Shown here piece after piece: positions 1 through 8,948 of a stretch of DNA of 14,608 bases. Under the pieces are notes generated by a model, which saw nothing but the letters and a program-made list of their open reading frames with translations, had not been told where the DNA came from and made no database searches. Within the stretch, counting starts at the first letter, position 1. Each line of letters opens with the position of its first letter. This stretch comes from CAZMXI01 sp964570205 (lineage in GTDB: Bacteria; Planctomycetota; Phycisphaerae; Tepidisphaerales; Tepidisphaeraceae): contig CAZMXI010000127.1 in the NCBI GenBank assembly GCA_964570205.1, positions 1 through 14,608 of the forward strand, read 5' to 3'. The translations under genes were made by a program, and so were the position numbers.

Positions 1-23
1 GAGTGCGTAAGGCACCCGCACTC
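1..23. other. Inverted repeat at window edge, possible terminator of an upstream gene
   Basis: GAGTGCG (1-7) and CGCACTC (17-23) are perfect 7-bp complements around a 9-nt loop. No T-run follows. It could be the terminator of a gene lying left of the window, but the sequence before position 1 is not visible. Confidence 0.25.
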
Positions 24-91
24 GTTCTCCAGTTCAGGCTGAACCAGCACACCGCCCATCCCCTTCCCTTTCCCAACCCCCATGCCCCCGC

Positions 92-97
92 TATATT
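92..97 (+). promoter_or_regulatory. Candidate -10 element upstream of the sulfatase gene
   Basis: TATATT matches the sigma70 -10 consensus at five of six positions and lies in a C-rich stretch 30 bp upstream of the sulfatase start. The sequence about 17 bp further upstream (TTTCCC) is a poor -35 element, so this is only a weak candidate. Confidence 0.22.
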
Positions 98-126
98 CCG
101 GCCAATCAGGCTCTTACGGAGGCTCC

Positions 127-1531
127 ATGAACCGCAGGCAATTCCTCAAGTCCTTCGCCGCCACCGCCAGCGCTGCCGCCATCGCAGGATGCGGCCGCAA
201 GACCCCCGACGCAGGGGCGCCGTCAGCCCGTCGCAAGCCCAACATCATTTACATCATGGCCGATGACCTCGGCTATGGCGACCTTGGCTGCTATGGCTCG
301 AAATTCATCAAGACCCCCAACCTCGACGCCCTAGCCGCGCGCGGCCTCCGCTGCACCGACCACTACGCCGCCAGCACCGTTTGCGCCCCCTCGCGCTGCG
401 GCCTGATGACCGGCTATCACATGGGCCACGCTTACATCCGCGGCAACACCGAAACCCCGCCCATGGGCCAGCACCCCATCCCCGCCGACTCCATCACCGT
501 TGCCACACTTCTCAAGCAGGCCGGCTACGCCACCGCGCTGATCGGCAAATGGGGCCTGGGCGGCCCCGATTCCGTCGGCCACCCCAACAGGCAGGGCTTT
601 GACTACTTCTACGGCTACCTCTGCCAGCGCCACGCCCACAACCCCTACCCCGCGTTCCTCTTCCGCAACGCTGAGCGCATCCCCCTGCGCAACAAGCTTC
701 CCGAGCCCCTCNNNNNNNNNNGAGAAGGTCGATTACTCGTGCGACCTCTTCGCCGAAGAAGCGCTTCAGTTCGTCGAGCGATCCAAGGACCAGCCCTTCT
801 TCCTCTATCTCGCCCTCACCGTTCCCCATGCCAACAACGAAGCCGGCGACAAAGGCATGCAAGTCCCCTCCAACGAGCCGTACGCCAACAAGAACTGGCC
901 CGAAAACCAGAAGAAGCACGCCGCCATCGTGACCCGCATGGACCGCCACATCGGCCGGCTCATCGCCAAGCTTCAGGAGCTTGGCATCGATCAGGACACC
1001 CTGGTCATTTTCACCAGCGACAACGGCCCGCACAAAGAAGGCGGCTACAACCCCGACTGGAGCGATTCCAACGGCCCCCTGCGCGGCACCAAGCGAGATC
1101 TCTACGAAGGTGGCATCCGCGTTCCTTTCATCGCGTATTGGCCTGCGGCCATCAAGCCCGGCCGCACCAGCGCCCACGCCGCCGCCTTCTGGGATTTCCT
1201 GCCCACTGCCGCCGACATCGCCGGCGTCGAAGCGCCCAAAGGCATCGACGGCATCAGTTACCTGCCCGACCTTCTCGGCCAGCCCCAGAAGCAGCACGAA
1301 TACCTATACTGGGAATTCCACGAGCAGGGCGGCCGGCAGGCCGTCCGCATGGGTGACTGGAAGGGCGTTCGTTTGAATACCAAGAAAGCCCCCAACGGCC
1401 CGATCGAACTCTACAACCTCAAACACGATCTCGCCGAGAAAACCGACGTATCCTCGGCCAACTCCGCTGTGGTGGCGAAGATACAAGCAATCATGAAATC
1501 AGCCCGCAGCCCGCATCATTTGTACGGATAA
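127..1531 (+). CDS. Tat-exported lipoprotein sulfatase (formylglycine type), interrupted by an N gap
   Basis: This is a type I sulfatase that would hydrolyse sulfate esters, probably on sulfated polysaccharides or glycosaminoglycan-like substrates, outside the cytoplasm. The N-terminus carries a twin-arginine motif (RRQFLK, residues 3-8) and a lipobox-like IAGC with Cys22, so a Tat-exported lipoprotein is likely. Metal ligands Asp46-Asp47 follow in MADDLGYGD. The signature CAPSRCGLMTG begins at Cys86, the residue an FGE-type enzyme would convert to formylglycine. After the gap, TSDNGPH supplies the second metal-binding Asp-Asn pair and RGTKRDLYEGG a conserved basic motif. The ATG at 127 is preceded by GGAGG at 118-122. 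Ten Ns at 712-721 separate residue 195 from a frame-shifted remainder of 269 residues. The join falls between whole codons, so an intact gene is likely. The substrate cannot be read from the sequence. Confidence 0.93.
712..721. other. Assembly gap (10 Ns) inside the sulfatase gene
   Basis: Ten Ns follow a complete Leu codon and precede a complete Glu codon. Ten is not a multiple of three, so the printed spacing breaks the frame, while any real length divisible by three restores it. The Ns look like a fixed-length scaffold placeholder and not a measured distance. Confidence 0.95.
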
Positions 1532-1692
1532 AAGCGTCTGCATGCCTTGATGTATGATGAACATATGCAGTCCGTATAAAGTGTTCTATCTCATCATTAT
1601 TGCGCATATCGTAGATTCTCTCTAGCTGAACGGCGCGCCCTGCCGATGGAAACTGCGTTGCGGCGGGGGCGCACGGATCGGTTGGAGGACAG
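1532..1692 (+). other. Intergenic region upstream of the large surface protein
   Basis: This 161-bp spacer is clearly more AT-rich over 1532-1625 than the flanking genes, which fits a promoter region. TATAAA (1575-1580) and TATGAT (1553-1558) resemble -10 elements, but neither has a convincing -35 at 16-18 bp. A 6-bp inverted repeat, CTGCAT (1538-1543) with ATGCAG (1565-1570), is too weak to call a terminator. Confidence 0.3.
1684..1688 (+). promoter_or_regulatory. Ribosome binding site that constrains the start of the large surface protein
   Basis: GGAGG lies 4 nt before a TTG (1693) and 10 nt before an in-frame ATG (1699). Both spacings are usable. ATG is preferred by codon, but the TTG start would add only two residues. 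Confidence 0.6.
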
Positions 1693-1698
1693 TTGGCG

Positions 1699-4600
1699 AT
1701 GACGCGCGCAGCACATTTCACGGGGTATCTAACAAAGACATCACAGCACGATTGCCGGACTGCTGATTCGGCCGGGGCTGCGATCAGACGGGCGGCCATT
1801 GAGACGCTGGAGAGCCGGGTCTTGCTGGCCGCCTTCATGGTGGACAGCACGCTCGACTACATCGCCGGCGAGGAGCCTATCGAAAACTCGCTCCGCTGGG
1901 CGATCCAACAGGCGAACCAGACCAATGGGCTCGACGTCATTCTCTTTGACACGGTCGGGACGATCTATCTCAGAGAATCCCTCCCCAGCGTGACGGATGA
2001 GACCTTCTTCGCGGGCGTGGATTCCGGCCCGCCACAGGTGACGATCGACGCATCCAGCACCATGGGCAGCGCCCTGATCCTTGAAGCCGACCGCATCGAA
2101 GTGACGGGCCTGTATTTCACCGGCTTCTTCGGCGCTGGCATCGAGGCCAGGGGCGATGATGCGTGGATCAGCCGGTGCGTCTTTACCGGTTTTGACTACG
2201 GCATCGACATCCGGCAGGGGGCCGATGGCGCCCGGGTGGAAGGCAACATCATTGGCATGGACCCCTACGGGTCAGAATTCGGAACCACCGACGGCATTCG
2301 CGTGGCTGGAAAGAACACCTCGATTGGCGGCCCCGCCGCGTATCAGCGGAACATCATCTCCGGCAATCGCGGCAACGGCATCTGGGTTCTGGACACTGCT
2401 GGCGATGGCACGATCCAGGGCAACTGGATCGGCACCGATGCCAGCGGCCTTTACGGCGCCGGTAACTATGGCAACGGCATCTACATCCAGGCAAACGCCT
2501 CCTGGCTTGTCGGCGGCTCAGGCGATGGCGCAGGCAACATCATCTCCTCGAACTATGGCGATGGCATCCGCCTGGACGGCGCTTCCAGAGTCACCGTGCA
2601 GGGCAACGGCATCGGTCTTGATGGTGAGGGCGGGGCCAGTCCGTACGCCTACAACCGTGGTGCTGGCGTCTGGCTCACCAATAGCTCCGACAACGTCGTT
2701 GGCGGCGCTGCCCCCGGGCAGGGCAATATCATCTTCGGCAGCAGTGGCGATGGTGTGACGGTTGAATCCGGTATCAAGAACACCATCCGCGGCAACTCGA
2801 TTTACGGCAACTATGGCATCGGCATCGACCTCGGCTGGGATGGCGTGACACTCAACGACTCGGCCGGTCACGATGGCGCTAACCACTTCCATAACTTCCC
2901 GGTTATCACGTCCGCCAGCATCTCGGCAGACACACTGGTGGTTTCCGGTTCGTTCCAGTCCTGGCCGTCGGAGACGTTCCTCCTCGACCTCTATGCCAGC
3001 GATCAGGCCAATTGGTCCGGTCATGGCGAGGGCCAGACCTACCTTGGCGCAGTCTCAGTAACGACCGACGCTGACGGCCTGGCCAGCTTCACCGCCACCT
3101 TCTCCGGCTTCGCGGATGAGACTGCATTCATCACCGCGACGGCCACCGATGCCTCCGGCAACACCTCCGAGTTCTCCCAGGCGGCCGCCATCTCCGCTGC
3201 CACCGAGGAGGTTCCCACCACCACAACGCTGGCAGCGCACAATCCTCTGGCCGTATACGGCGACATCACCGCGTTCACGGCCAATGTCATTGCCCTCAGA
3301 GGGACGGACGTTCCGACCGGCAGCATCCTATTCTCCTGCGACGACGGCGCATTCCAGTACACGGTGGCTCTTGATGCCTCGGGCTCGGCCATGTGGTCGT
3401 TCTCCGGCCTGTCGGCGGGCCTCCACACGATTACTGCAACCTACCTGCCCGAGGGCGTCTTCCTCGCCAGCGATGCCGCCCTGACGCAGAACGTGGGCAG
3501 AGCGACACTGACCGTGACGGCCGACAACCAATCCAGGGTCTATGGCACAGCCAACCCGGAGTTGACCGGCTCGCTCGCAGGCATCCAATACTGCGACGAC
3601 GTCAGTGCAACCTACGCCACCGCGGCGACGATTTCGAGCGATGTCGGCGTCTATGCCATCACCCCGGCTCTGAACGATCCCGCCGGCAAGCTGGCGAATT
3701 ACGAGGTCACCGTCATCAGCGGCGTGCTGGCCATCCAGCAGGCGGCCAGCGAAACGAGCATGGCCACATCCGTCAATCCATCCGGAGTCGGCGAAACCGT
3801 GATCCTCACGGCGACCGTCGCCGCCGAGTCGCCCACGGAGGGCGTGCCCACCGGCACGGTGGTGTTCCGCGATGAGTCCGGAATCGTCGGCACCGCAGCT
3901 CTTGTCAACGGCGTTGCCACGCTCACCCTCGCCGATCTGTCGGCAGGCGATCACGTCATCACCGCCGAGTACGTCGGCGATCTGAACTTCCTGCCCAGCG
4001 TATCCGATGAGTGGCTCCAGGTCGTCGAAAGCCCGTTCTCCATCCGCGGCCGCGTGTTCAGCGACATCACCGGCAACGGTTTGACGGATGACGATCTGCC
4101 GATGTCCGGCGTCACTGTGCAACTCTATGCCGACGCCAACGACGATGGAGTGCTCGGCTCCGGCGACGGCGGCCCTGTGGCGACGATCACCAGCGGCTCG
4201 GATGGTTCGTACGGGTTCGCTCCCGACGCCGAGGGCCGGTTCTTCATCCAGGAAGTCGTGCCGGGCGGCTACGTGCGCACCCATCCGACTCTGGACAGCT
4301 ACTACACGGTGGATGCCGTCGAGGGCACTGCTGCCAACCTCGATTTCGCCAATTATGTCAAGAGCTGCCCCTGTGCTCTGACCAACATCGTCTACACGGT
4401 CGAGCACTGTGGGAAAACCAAGACGGTGACAGACCTTCGCGGCAACGTCAAGCAGGGCGATACCGTCTCGGTTACCTTCACCGTCAAGGATGGCACCACC
4501 GCCACGGTCAGCCTTGTCAGTTACCTGGTTCCCTCGGATCACTGGGTTCCCGAAGAGGCTTACGAGCAGCGCATCTATGACAGCGACATTGCCTACGACC

Positions 4601-5652
4601 TTGATCCCGGAACGTACACGCTGAGTGTCGAGGTGCCGGAGGCGTATTTCCAGGTGGACTTCGTCTGTGGCCTGCCCATCGACCATTTCGGCCCGGCGGG
4701 CAGCAACATCACCTATTCGTCGCAGGGCCGGCTCTATTCGGCCGACAACGGCGGCAATCGGGCGAGCATCCCGGGAACTTCGAGTCTGTCGGGCGTCGTC
4801 TTCCTTGATGAGGATGGCGACGGCGTCAAGGACCACTGCGAAGACGGCATCCCGGGCGTCATCGTCCATGTGCTGGATGCCGGCGGCGCGGTCCTCGCAA
4901 TAGCCAAGACCGACGCCTGCGGCGTGTATGACGTCGATAACCTCTTCCCCGGAACCTACTCCGTCCGCCAGATCCAACCCCGGGGCTTTGTCGATGGCGA
5001 CGTGACCGTCGGCAGCCTTGGCGGCGAACCTGGCGAAGAAGGCAACCTGGTGACGGGCATTGCCGTCGGGACCAGCCAGTCCGGCCAGGGCTACAACTTC
5101 GCGGAACTGTCCGTGGCCAACCTCATGGCGGGCGACATGGCGTCCATCGGGTTCTGGAACGGCGCCAATGGCCAGAAGCTCATCAAGAGCCTCAATGGCT
5201 CAGCGAGTTCCCGGAAGCTGGCAACCTGGCTCTCTGGCACCTATCCGGGCCTCTATGGCAGGAAGTCGGCTAACAACCTGGTCTCCAAGAACAACAACGA
5301 TGTTGCTTCGCTGTTCAGGCGGCTGTTCGGTCGGCCGGACAAGCTGGATGCCCAGGTTCTGGCCGTCGCCCTGGCGACGTACGCAACGCGCCAGTCGCTT
5401 GGAGGCGCCGTGGCCCTGAAATACGGATTCACCGTCTGGTCTGAAGGCTCCGGCAGCCGGCGTGTTGATGTCGGCGAGCACGGCGCCGCATTTGGAGTGG
5501 ACAACGGAACGACGATGAGCATCTCCCAGGTTCTGGCCGCCACCAGCGGCCGGGCGAGCAAGGGCGTGCTGTTTGGAGGCAACGCTGTTCTCAGGGCTCA
5601 TGCTGCCAGCGTGTTTGAGATGATCATCGAGCTTGGCGATCTCGCGACCTGA
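1699..5652 (+). CDS. Large multidomain surface protein: LEPR-xLL-like N-terminus, beta-helix, Ig-like, MBG and SdrD-type modules
   Basis: This ~1,317-residue protein is probably secreted or surface-displayed. Residues 34-45 read IETLESRVLLAA, resembling the LEPR-xLL segment typical of large planctomycetal exported proteins. An SLRWAIQQAN motif (about residue 64) opens a right-handed parallel beta-helix with repeated GN-x-I-x-G turns to about residue 390. Next comes a beta-rich stretch (about 398-498), then an Ig-like domain (508-602, TTTTLAAHN start), an MBG-like domain (603-683, VTADNQSRVYG), a second Ig-like domain (683-779), an SdrD-type B domain (780-884, ANDDGVLG acidic loop), an unassigned Cys-containing module (885-1021), a second SdrD-type domain (1028-1132, DEDGDGVKD) and an unassigned C-terminal module (1138-1316). 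No catalytic residues, sortase motif or terminal membrane helix are visible. Adhesion or matrix binding is an inference from the architecture. A hairpin follows the stop. Confidence 0.88.
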   Translation: MTRAAHFTGYLTKTSQHDCRTADSAGAAIRRAAIETLESRVLLAAFMVDSTLDYIAGEEPIENSLRWAIQQANQTNGLDVILFDTVGTIYLRESLPSVTDETFFAGVDSGPPQVTIDASSTMGSALILEADRIEVTGLYFTGFFGAGIEARGDDAWISRCVFTGFDYGIDIRQGADGARVEGNIIGMDPYGSEFGTTDGIRVAGKNTSIGGPAAYQRNIISGNRGNGIWVLDTAGDGTIQGNWIGTDASGLYGAGNYGNGIYIQANASWLVGGSGDGAGNIISSNYGDGIRLDGASRVTVQGNGIGLDGEGGASPYAYNRGAGVWLTNSSDNVVGGAAPGQGNIIFGSSGDGVTVESGIKNTIRGNSIYGNYGIGIDLGWDGVTLNDSAGHDGANHFHNFPVITSASISADTLVVSGSFQSWPSETFLLDLYASDQANWSGHGEGQTYLGAVSVTTDADGLASFTATFSGFADETAFITATATDASGNTSEFSQAAAISAATEEVPTTTTLAAHNPLAVYGDITAFTANVIALRGTDVPTGSILFSCDDGAFQYTVALDASGSAMWSFSGLSAGLHTITATYLPEGVFLASDAALTQNVGRATLTVTADNQSRVYGTANPELTGSLAGIQYCDDVSATYATAATISSDVGVYAITPALNDPAGKLANYEVTVISGVLAIQQAASETSMATSVNPSGVGETVILTATVAAESPTEGVPTGTVVFRDESGIVGTAALVNGVATLTLADLSAGDHVITAEYVGDLNFLPSVSDEWLQVVESPFSIRGRVFSDITGNGLTDDDLPMSGVTVQLYADANDDGVLGSGDGGPVATITSGSDGSYGFAPDAEGRFFIQEVVPGGYVRTHPTLDSYYTVDAVEGTAANLDFANYVKSCPCALTNIVYTVEHCGKTKTVTDLRGNVKQGDTVSVTFTVKDGTTATVSLVSYLVPSDHWVPEEAYEQRIYDSDIAYDLDPGTYTLSVEVPEAYFQVDFVCGLPIDHFGPAGSNITYSSQGRLYSADNGGNRASIPGTSSLSGVVFLDEDGDGVKDHCEDGIPGVIVHVLDAGGAVLAIAKTDACGVYDVDNLFPGTYSVRQIQPRGFVDGDVTVGSLGGEPGEEGNLVTGIAVGTSQSGQGYNFAELSVANLMAGDMASIGFWNGANGQKLIKSLNGSASSRKLATWLSGTYPGLYGRKSANNLVSKNNNDVASLFRRLFGRPDKLDAQVLAVALATYATRQSLGGAVALKYGFTVWSEGSGSRRVDVGEHGAAFGVDNGTTMSISQVLAATSGRASKGVLFGGNAVLRAHAASVFEMIIELGDLAT
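2350..2911 (+). repeat. Internal ~187-bp tandem repeats encoding beta-helix units
   Basis: Three diverged in-frame copies begin at about 2350, 2536 and 2725, so the spacing is 186 and 189 bp (62-63 residues). Each unit begins NII-[SF]-x-[NS]-x-G-x-G and the first two continue to x-GN-x-IG-x-D, then a G-x-G-[VI] strand, and end with VGG and G-x-G. The third is cut off after RGNSIYGNYGIGIDL. A partial earlier unit with the same EGNIIGMD segment lies at about 2240-2345. The copies are similar but not identical in DNA, which fits old intragenic duplication in a beta-helix. Confidence 0.7.
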
Positions 5653-5680
5653 TCAGCGTTCTTTCCAGAGGATGCAGGAT

Positions 5681-5706
5681 GGGCCCGCGGCCAGCGCTGC
5701 GGGCCC
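5681..5706. terminator. Strong GC hairpin after the large surface protein, candidate terminator
   Basis: GGGCCCGC (5681-5688) and GCGGGCCC (5699-5706) pair perfectly, and three more pairs including one G-T (5689-5691 with 5696-5698) leave a CAGC tetraloop. The 11-bp stem begins 28 bp after the stop codon. No T-run follows on either strand, so it may stop transcription inefficiently or instead protect the 3' end of the mRNA. Confidence 0.45.
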
Positions 5707-5754
5707 GCCCTTGCGTAGGACGCCCGTCGCATCTGGCCCGGCATAGAATCGGGC

Positions 5755-6123
5755 ATGGCCGCGGTCATGCTCTACGACGGCGAGTGCCGCTTCTGCGGGC
5801 GATCCATCCTGTGGCTGAGCCACTGGACAGGGCCATTGGTGCACTGCGTTCCCTTCCAGGTTGCTGCCGGTCGATTTCCGCAGATTCCCGAGCATGATCT
5901 GCGTCAGGCTGTCCACCTCGTTGAGGCCGATGGCCGTGTGACGGCGGGCGCCCATGCCATTCTCCGGGCTGTCGCGCTCAACCATCGCCTGACAGGCCTG
6001 CTATGGCTCTACGAACGTCTGCCGCCCTTTGCGACCCTTGCCGAGGCGGTCTATGGCTTTGCCGCCCGTCATCGCGCCTGCAACTCGCCGGTTGTTCCGC
6101 TGCCGCAACAGAAATGCCACTGA
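5755..6123 (+). CDS. DCC-family (DUF393) thiol-disulfide oxidoreductase-like protein
   Basis: A 122-residue protein of the size usual for the DCC/DUF393 (YuxK-like) family. The family is named for the N-terminal Asp-x-x-Cys-x-x-Cys signature, seen here as YDGECRFCG at residues 7-15 with Cys11 and Cys14. By resemblance to the thioredoxin CxxC motif the family is presumed to act in thiol-disulfide exchange, but the physiological substrate is generally unknown. Later motifs that fit the family are a Gly-Ala-His-Ala-Ile stretch near residue 66 and LLWLYERLPP near residue 81. No signal peptide is visible, so it is probably cytoplasmic. The ATG at 5755 has no obvious Shine-Dalgarno, and Met5 (5767) is an alternative start. 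It lies alone between a hairpin upstream and a convergent peptidase gene 61 bp downstream. Confidence 0.85.
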   Translation: MAAVMLYDGECRFCGRSILWLSHWTGPLVHCVPFQVAAGRFPQIPEHDLRQAVHLVEADGRVTAGAHAILRAVALNHRLTGLLWLYERLPPFATLAEAVYGFAARHRACNSPVVPLPQQKCH

Positions 6124-6184
6124 GGTGGGCTGCGGGATGCAGTGCGCTGCTGCCTGAACGACCTGCCGCATGCGCTGAAGTCTA

Positions 6185-7294
6185 TCAGTACAGCAATTCC
6201 TGTTTGCCGGCGAATCGCTGCTCGATGCGGTGGCGAAGAGAAGCGTGGTTCGCTCTGTAGTCGTGCCCGGCGCGGGCGACGTGCGTAAAGAGCCTGACCA
6301 TGTTGAGCCAGTCGGCCAGGTCGATGAACTCAGGCCCGATGTGCTTCCTGGCGCGGTCCATGTTGTGATAGTTCCCGAGAGCCACGCATATCGAAGAAGC
6401 AATGAAGCCGTAGACGTCATAGACGGTGGCTTCGCACGTGCCTCCGGGCATGAGGGCGCGCTGGAACTTGAATGAGTTGTCTTTGTGGTGGAGCTTTTCG
6501 CCCTGTTGCGTGAGGAAATAGGTGAGGGAGGAGTTGAAGATGCTGGTCTTGTCGCCGACGCGGATGATGGGGCCGGCGCCCTGGGGGGCGTAGGGCTGGG
6601 TGGCCGAGGTTTCGATGGCGATGATGCGGTCCGTCCTGCGAAGGAGCCTGGGCTTCAGGCAGGCTGCAACGCACCCGACGAAGCCCTCTTCCTCGGCCCG
6701 GGTCAGGAGAACGGCGACTGGCGAAGCGGGGGGGTTGCGGTGAAGGGCATCGAGCATGGCCAGGGCCGCGGCAGCGCCCCCCAGATCGTCGATGGCGCGG
6801 GAAAGGAACGTCTTGTCCTTGATTCGGCCGGTGCCCTGGTCGAACATGCCCAAGCAGCCGGGGGCAACCGGGCGAGCGACTCGCAGACGCACGCGGGCGG
6901 CGCGTTGGGTGTCAGGCTCGGGCTGAACGTCGATCACTTTGCCGGGGATTTCGCGTGGGCCGTCGAAGAAGCGGACCTTAGTGCCCTCCATATACTCGGC
7001 CAGGACAAAGCCGCGAAAATCGGCCTCAAGGGTCTTCGCGTCGGGCATGCCGATGGCGACGAAACCCGGATGGTCGATATGGGCGCCAAAGACCCATCGC
7101 GGGAGGCGCGGGTCCCGGCCGGGCAGCAGGATCAGAAGGTTCCCAGCGGAATCGCGAGACAGTCGCAGTCTGGATCGCTTCTGAACGAAGCGCTCTACAT
7201 ACTCCATGACCCGCTGTTCGAGGAATGGCGCGGTGGGAAGGGAGCATACATCGACGAGGATGCGGGTGCGTTGGTCCATAGGTTCGGCACCCAT
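6185..7294 (-). CDS. Divergent M42-type zinc metallopeptidase (FrvX/cellulase M-like)
   Basis: A 369-residue protein with the metal-ligand series of the M42 aminopeptidase family (MH clan): His72 and Asp74 in AHIDHPGF, Asp169 in RAIDDLGGA, Glu202-Glu203 in AEEEGFVG (catalytic base plus ligand), Glu228 in AIETS and His310 in NYHN. The insertion between about residues 76 and 160 matches the small beta domain that drives dodecamer formation in this family. It probably trims peptides in the cytoplasm. Several motifs depart from textbook M42: His follows Asp74 where Glu or Gln is usual, GGTCEA replaces the usual GGTDA, and the C-terminal His motif is not RYIHS. The start is uncertain: Met1 (7294) and Met6 (7279) both lack a strong Shine-Dalgarno. 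It lies 110 bp downstream of dnaB on the same strand. Confidence 0.85.
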   Translation of the reverse strand: MGAEPMDQRTRILVDVCSLPTAPFLEQRVMEYVERFVQKRSRLRLSRDSAGNLLILLPGRDPRLPRWVFGAHIDHPGFVAIGMPDAKTLEADFRGFVLAEYMEGTKVRFFDGPREIPGKVIDVQPEPDTQRAARVRLRVARPVAPGCLGMFDQGTGRIKDKTFLSRAIDDLGGAAAALAMLDALHRNPPASPVAVLLTRAEEEGFVGCVAACLKPRLLRRTDRIIAIETSATQPYAPQGAGPIIRVGDKTSIFNSSLTYFLTQQGEKLHHKDNSFKFQRALMPGGTCEATVYDVYGFIASSICVALGNYHNMDRARKHIGPEFIDLADWLNMVRLFTHVARAGHDYRANHASLRHRIEQRFAGKQELLY

Positions 7295-7404
7295 CGTAAG
7301 TCAAAAGGTCCAGGCGCACCACCGGAAACAGGGACATGCGGGAGTGTACGGCATGCCTGCGCTGGCACGGCCTGACTCATATTCCGCGGGGTTCATCAGC
7401 GACT

Positions 7405-8757
<1,353 letters not shown>

Positions 8758-8847
8758 GGGGCGAAGCTCCTTGTCCCAACAGTATGCTAACAGAAGCGTG
8801 GCCGGAAGGGCAATAGCCGCTCAGCCGGAGAGTTCTACCATGAGAGA

Positions 8848-8877
8848 ACGGCACGGCGAGAAGGCTCGTCGTGCCGT
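8848..8877 (-). terminator. Long hairpin between rplI and dnaB, candidate terminator or attenuator
   Basis: Positions 8848-8860 pair with 8865-8877 around an AAGG loop. Twelve of thirteen positions are Watson-Crick, and the other (8856/8869) is G-T on the plus strand and C-A in minus-strand RNA. It lies about 70 bp downstream of the rplI stop in the direction of transcription. No T-run follows, so an intrinsic terminator is possible but not proven. Confidence 0.45.
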
Positions 8878-8948
8878 ATCAGGTATTCCACTTGTTATGC
8901 ACATCCGCCGGCACTTGAATTACCTGCGGCGCGGCCCAACGCGGGCAT

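Noticed and set aside
712..721. Programmed frameshifting or pseudogene formation in the sulfatase and ssb
   Set aside because: Both frame changes coincide exactly with ten-N placeholders between whole codons, so they are assembly artefacts.
1538..1570. Terminator after the sulfatase from CTGCAT/ATGCAG
   Set aside because: The stem is 6 bp with a 21-nt loop and no T-run, so chance is an adequate explanation.
2350..2911. CRISPR-like or mobile-element repeat
   Set aside because: The repeats are in frame, diverged, of 186-189 bp and encode beta-helix coils. There are no identical short repeats or spacers.
3328..4977. A 549-codon open frame on the minus strand opposite the large surface protein
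   Set aside because: It mirrors the GC-rich codon pattern of the plus-strand gene, has a low-complexity Asp/Val/Gly/Arg composition and no family motifs, while the plus strand encodes clear domains.
6485..7375. A 296-codon plus-strand open frame opposite the M42 peptidase
   Set aside because: All recognised metal-binding motifs are on the minus strand. The plus frame has no recognisable domain.
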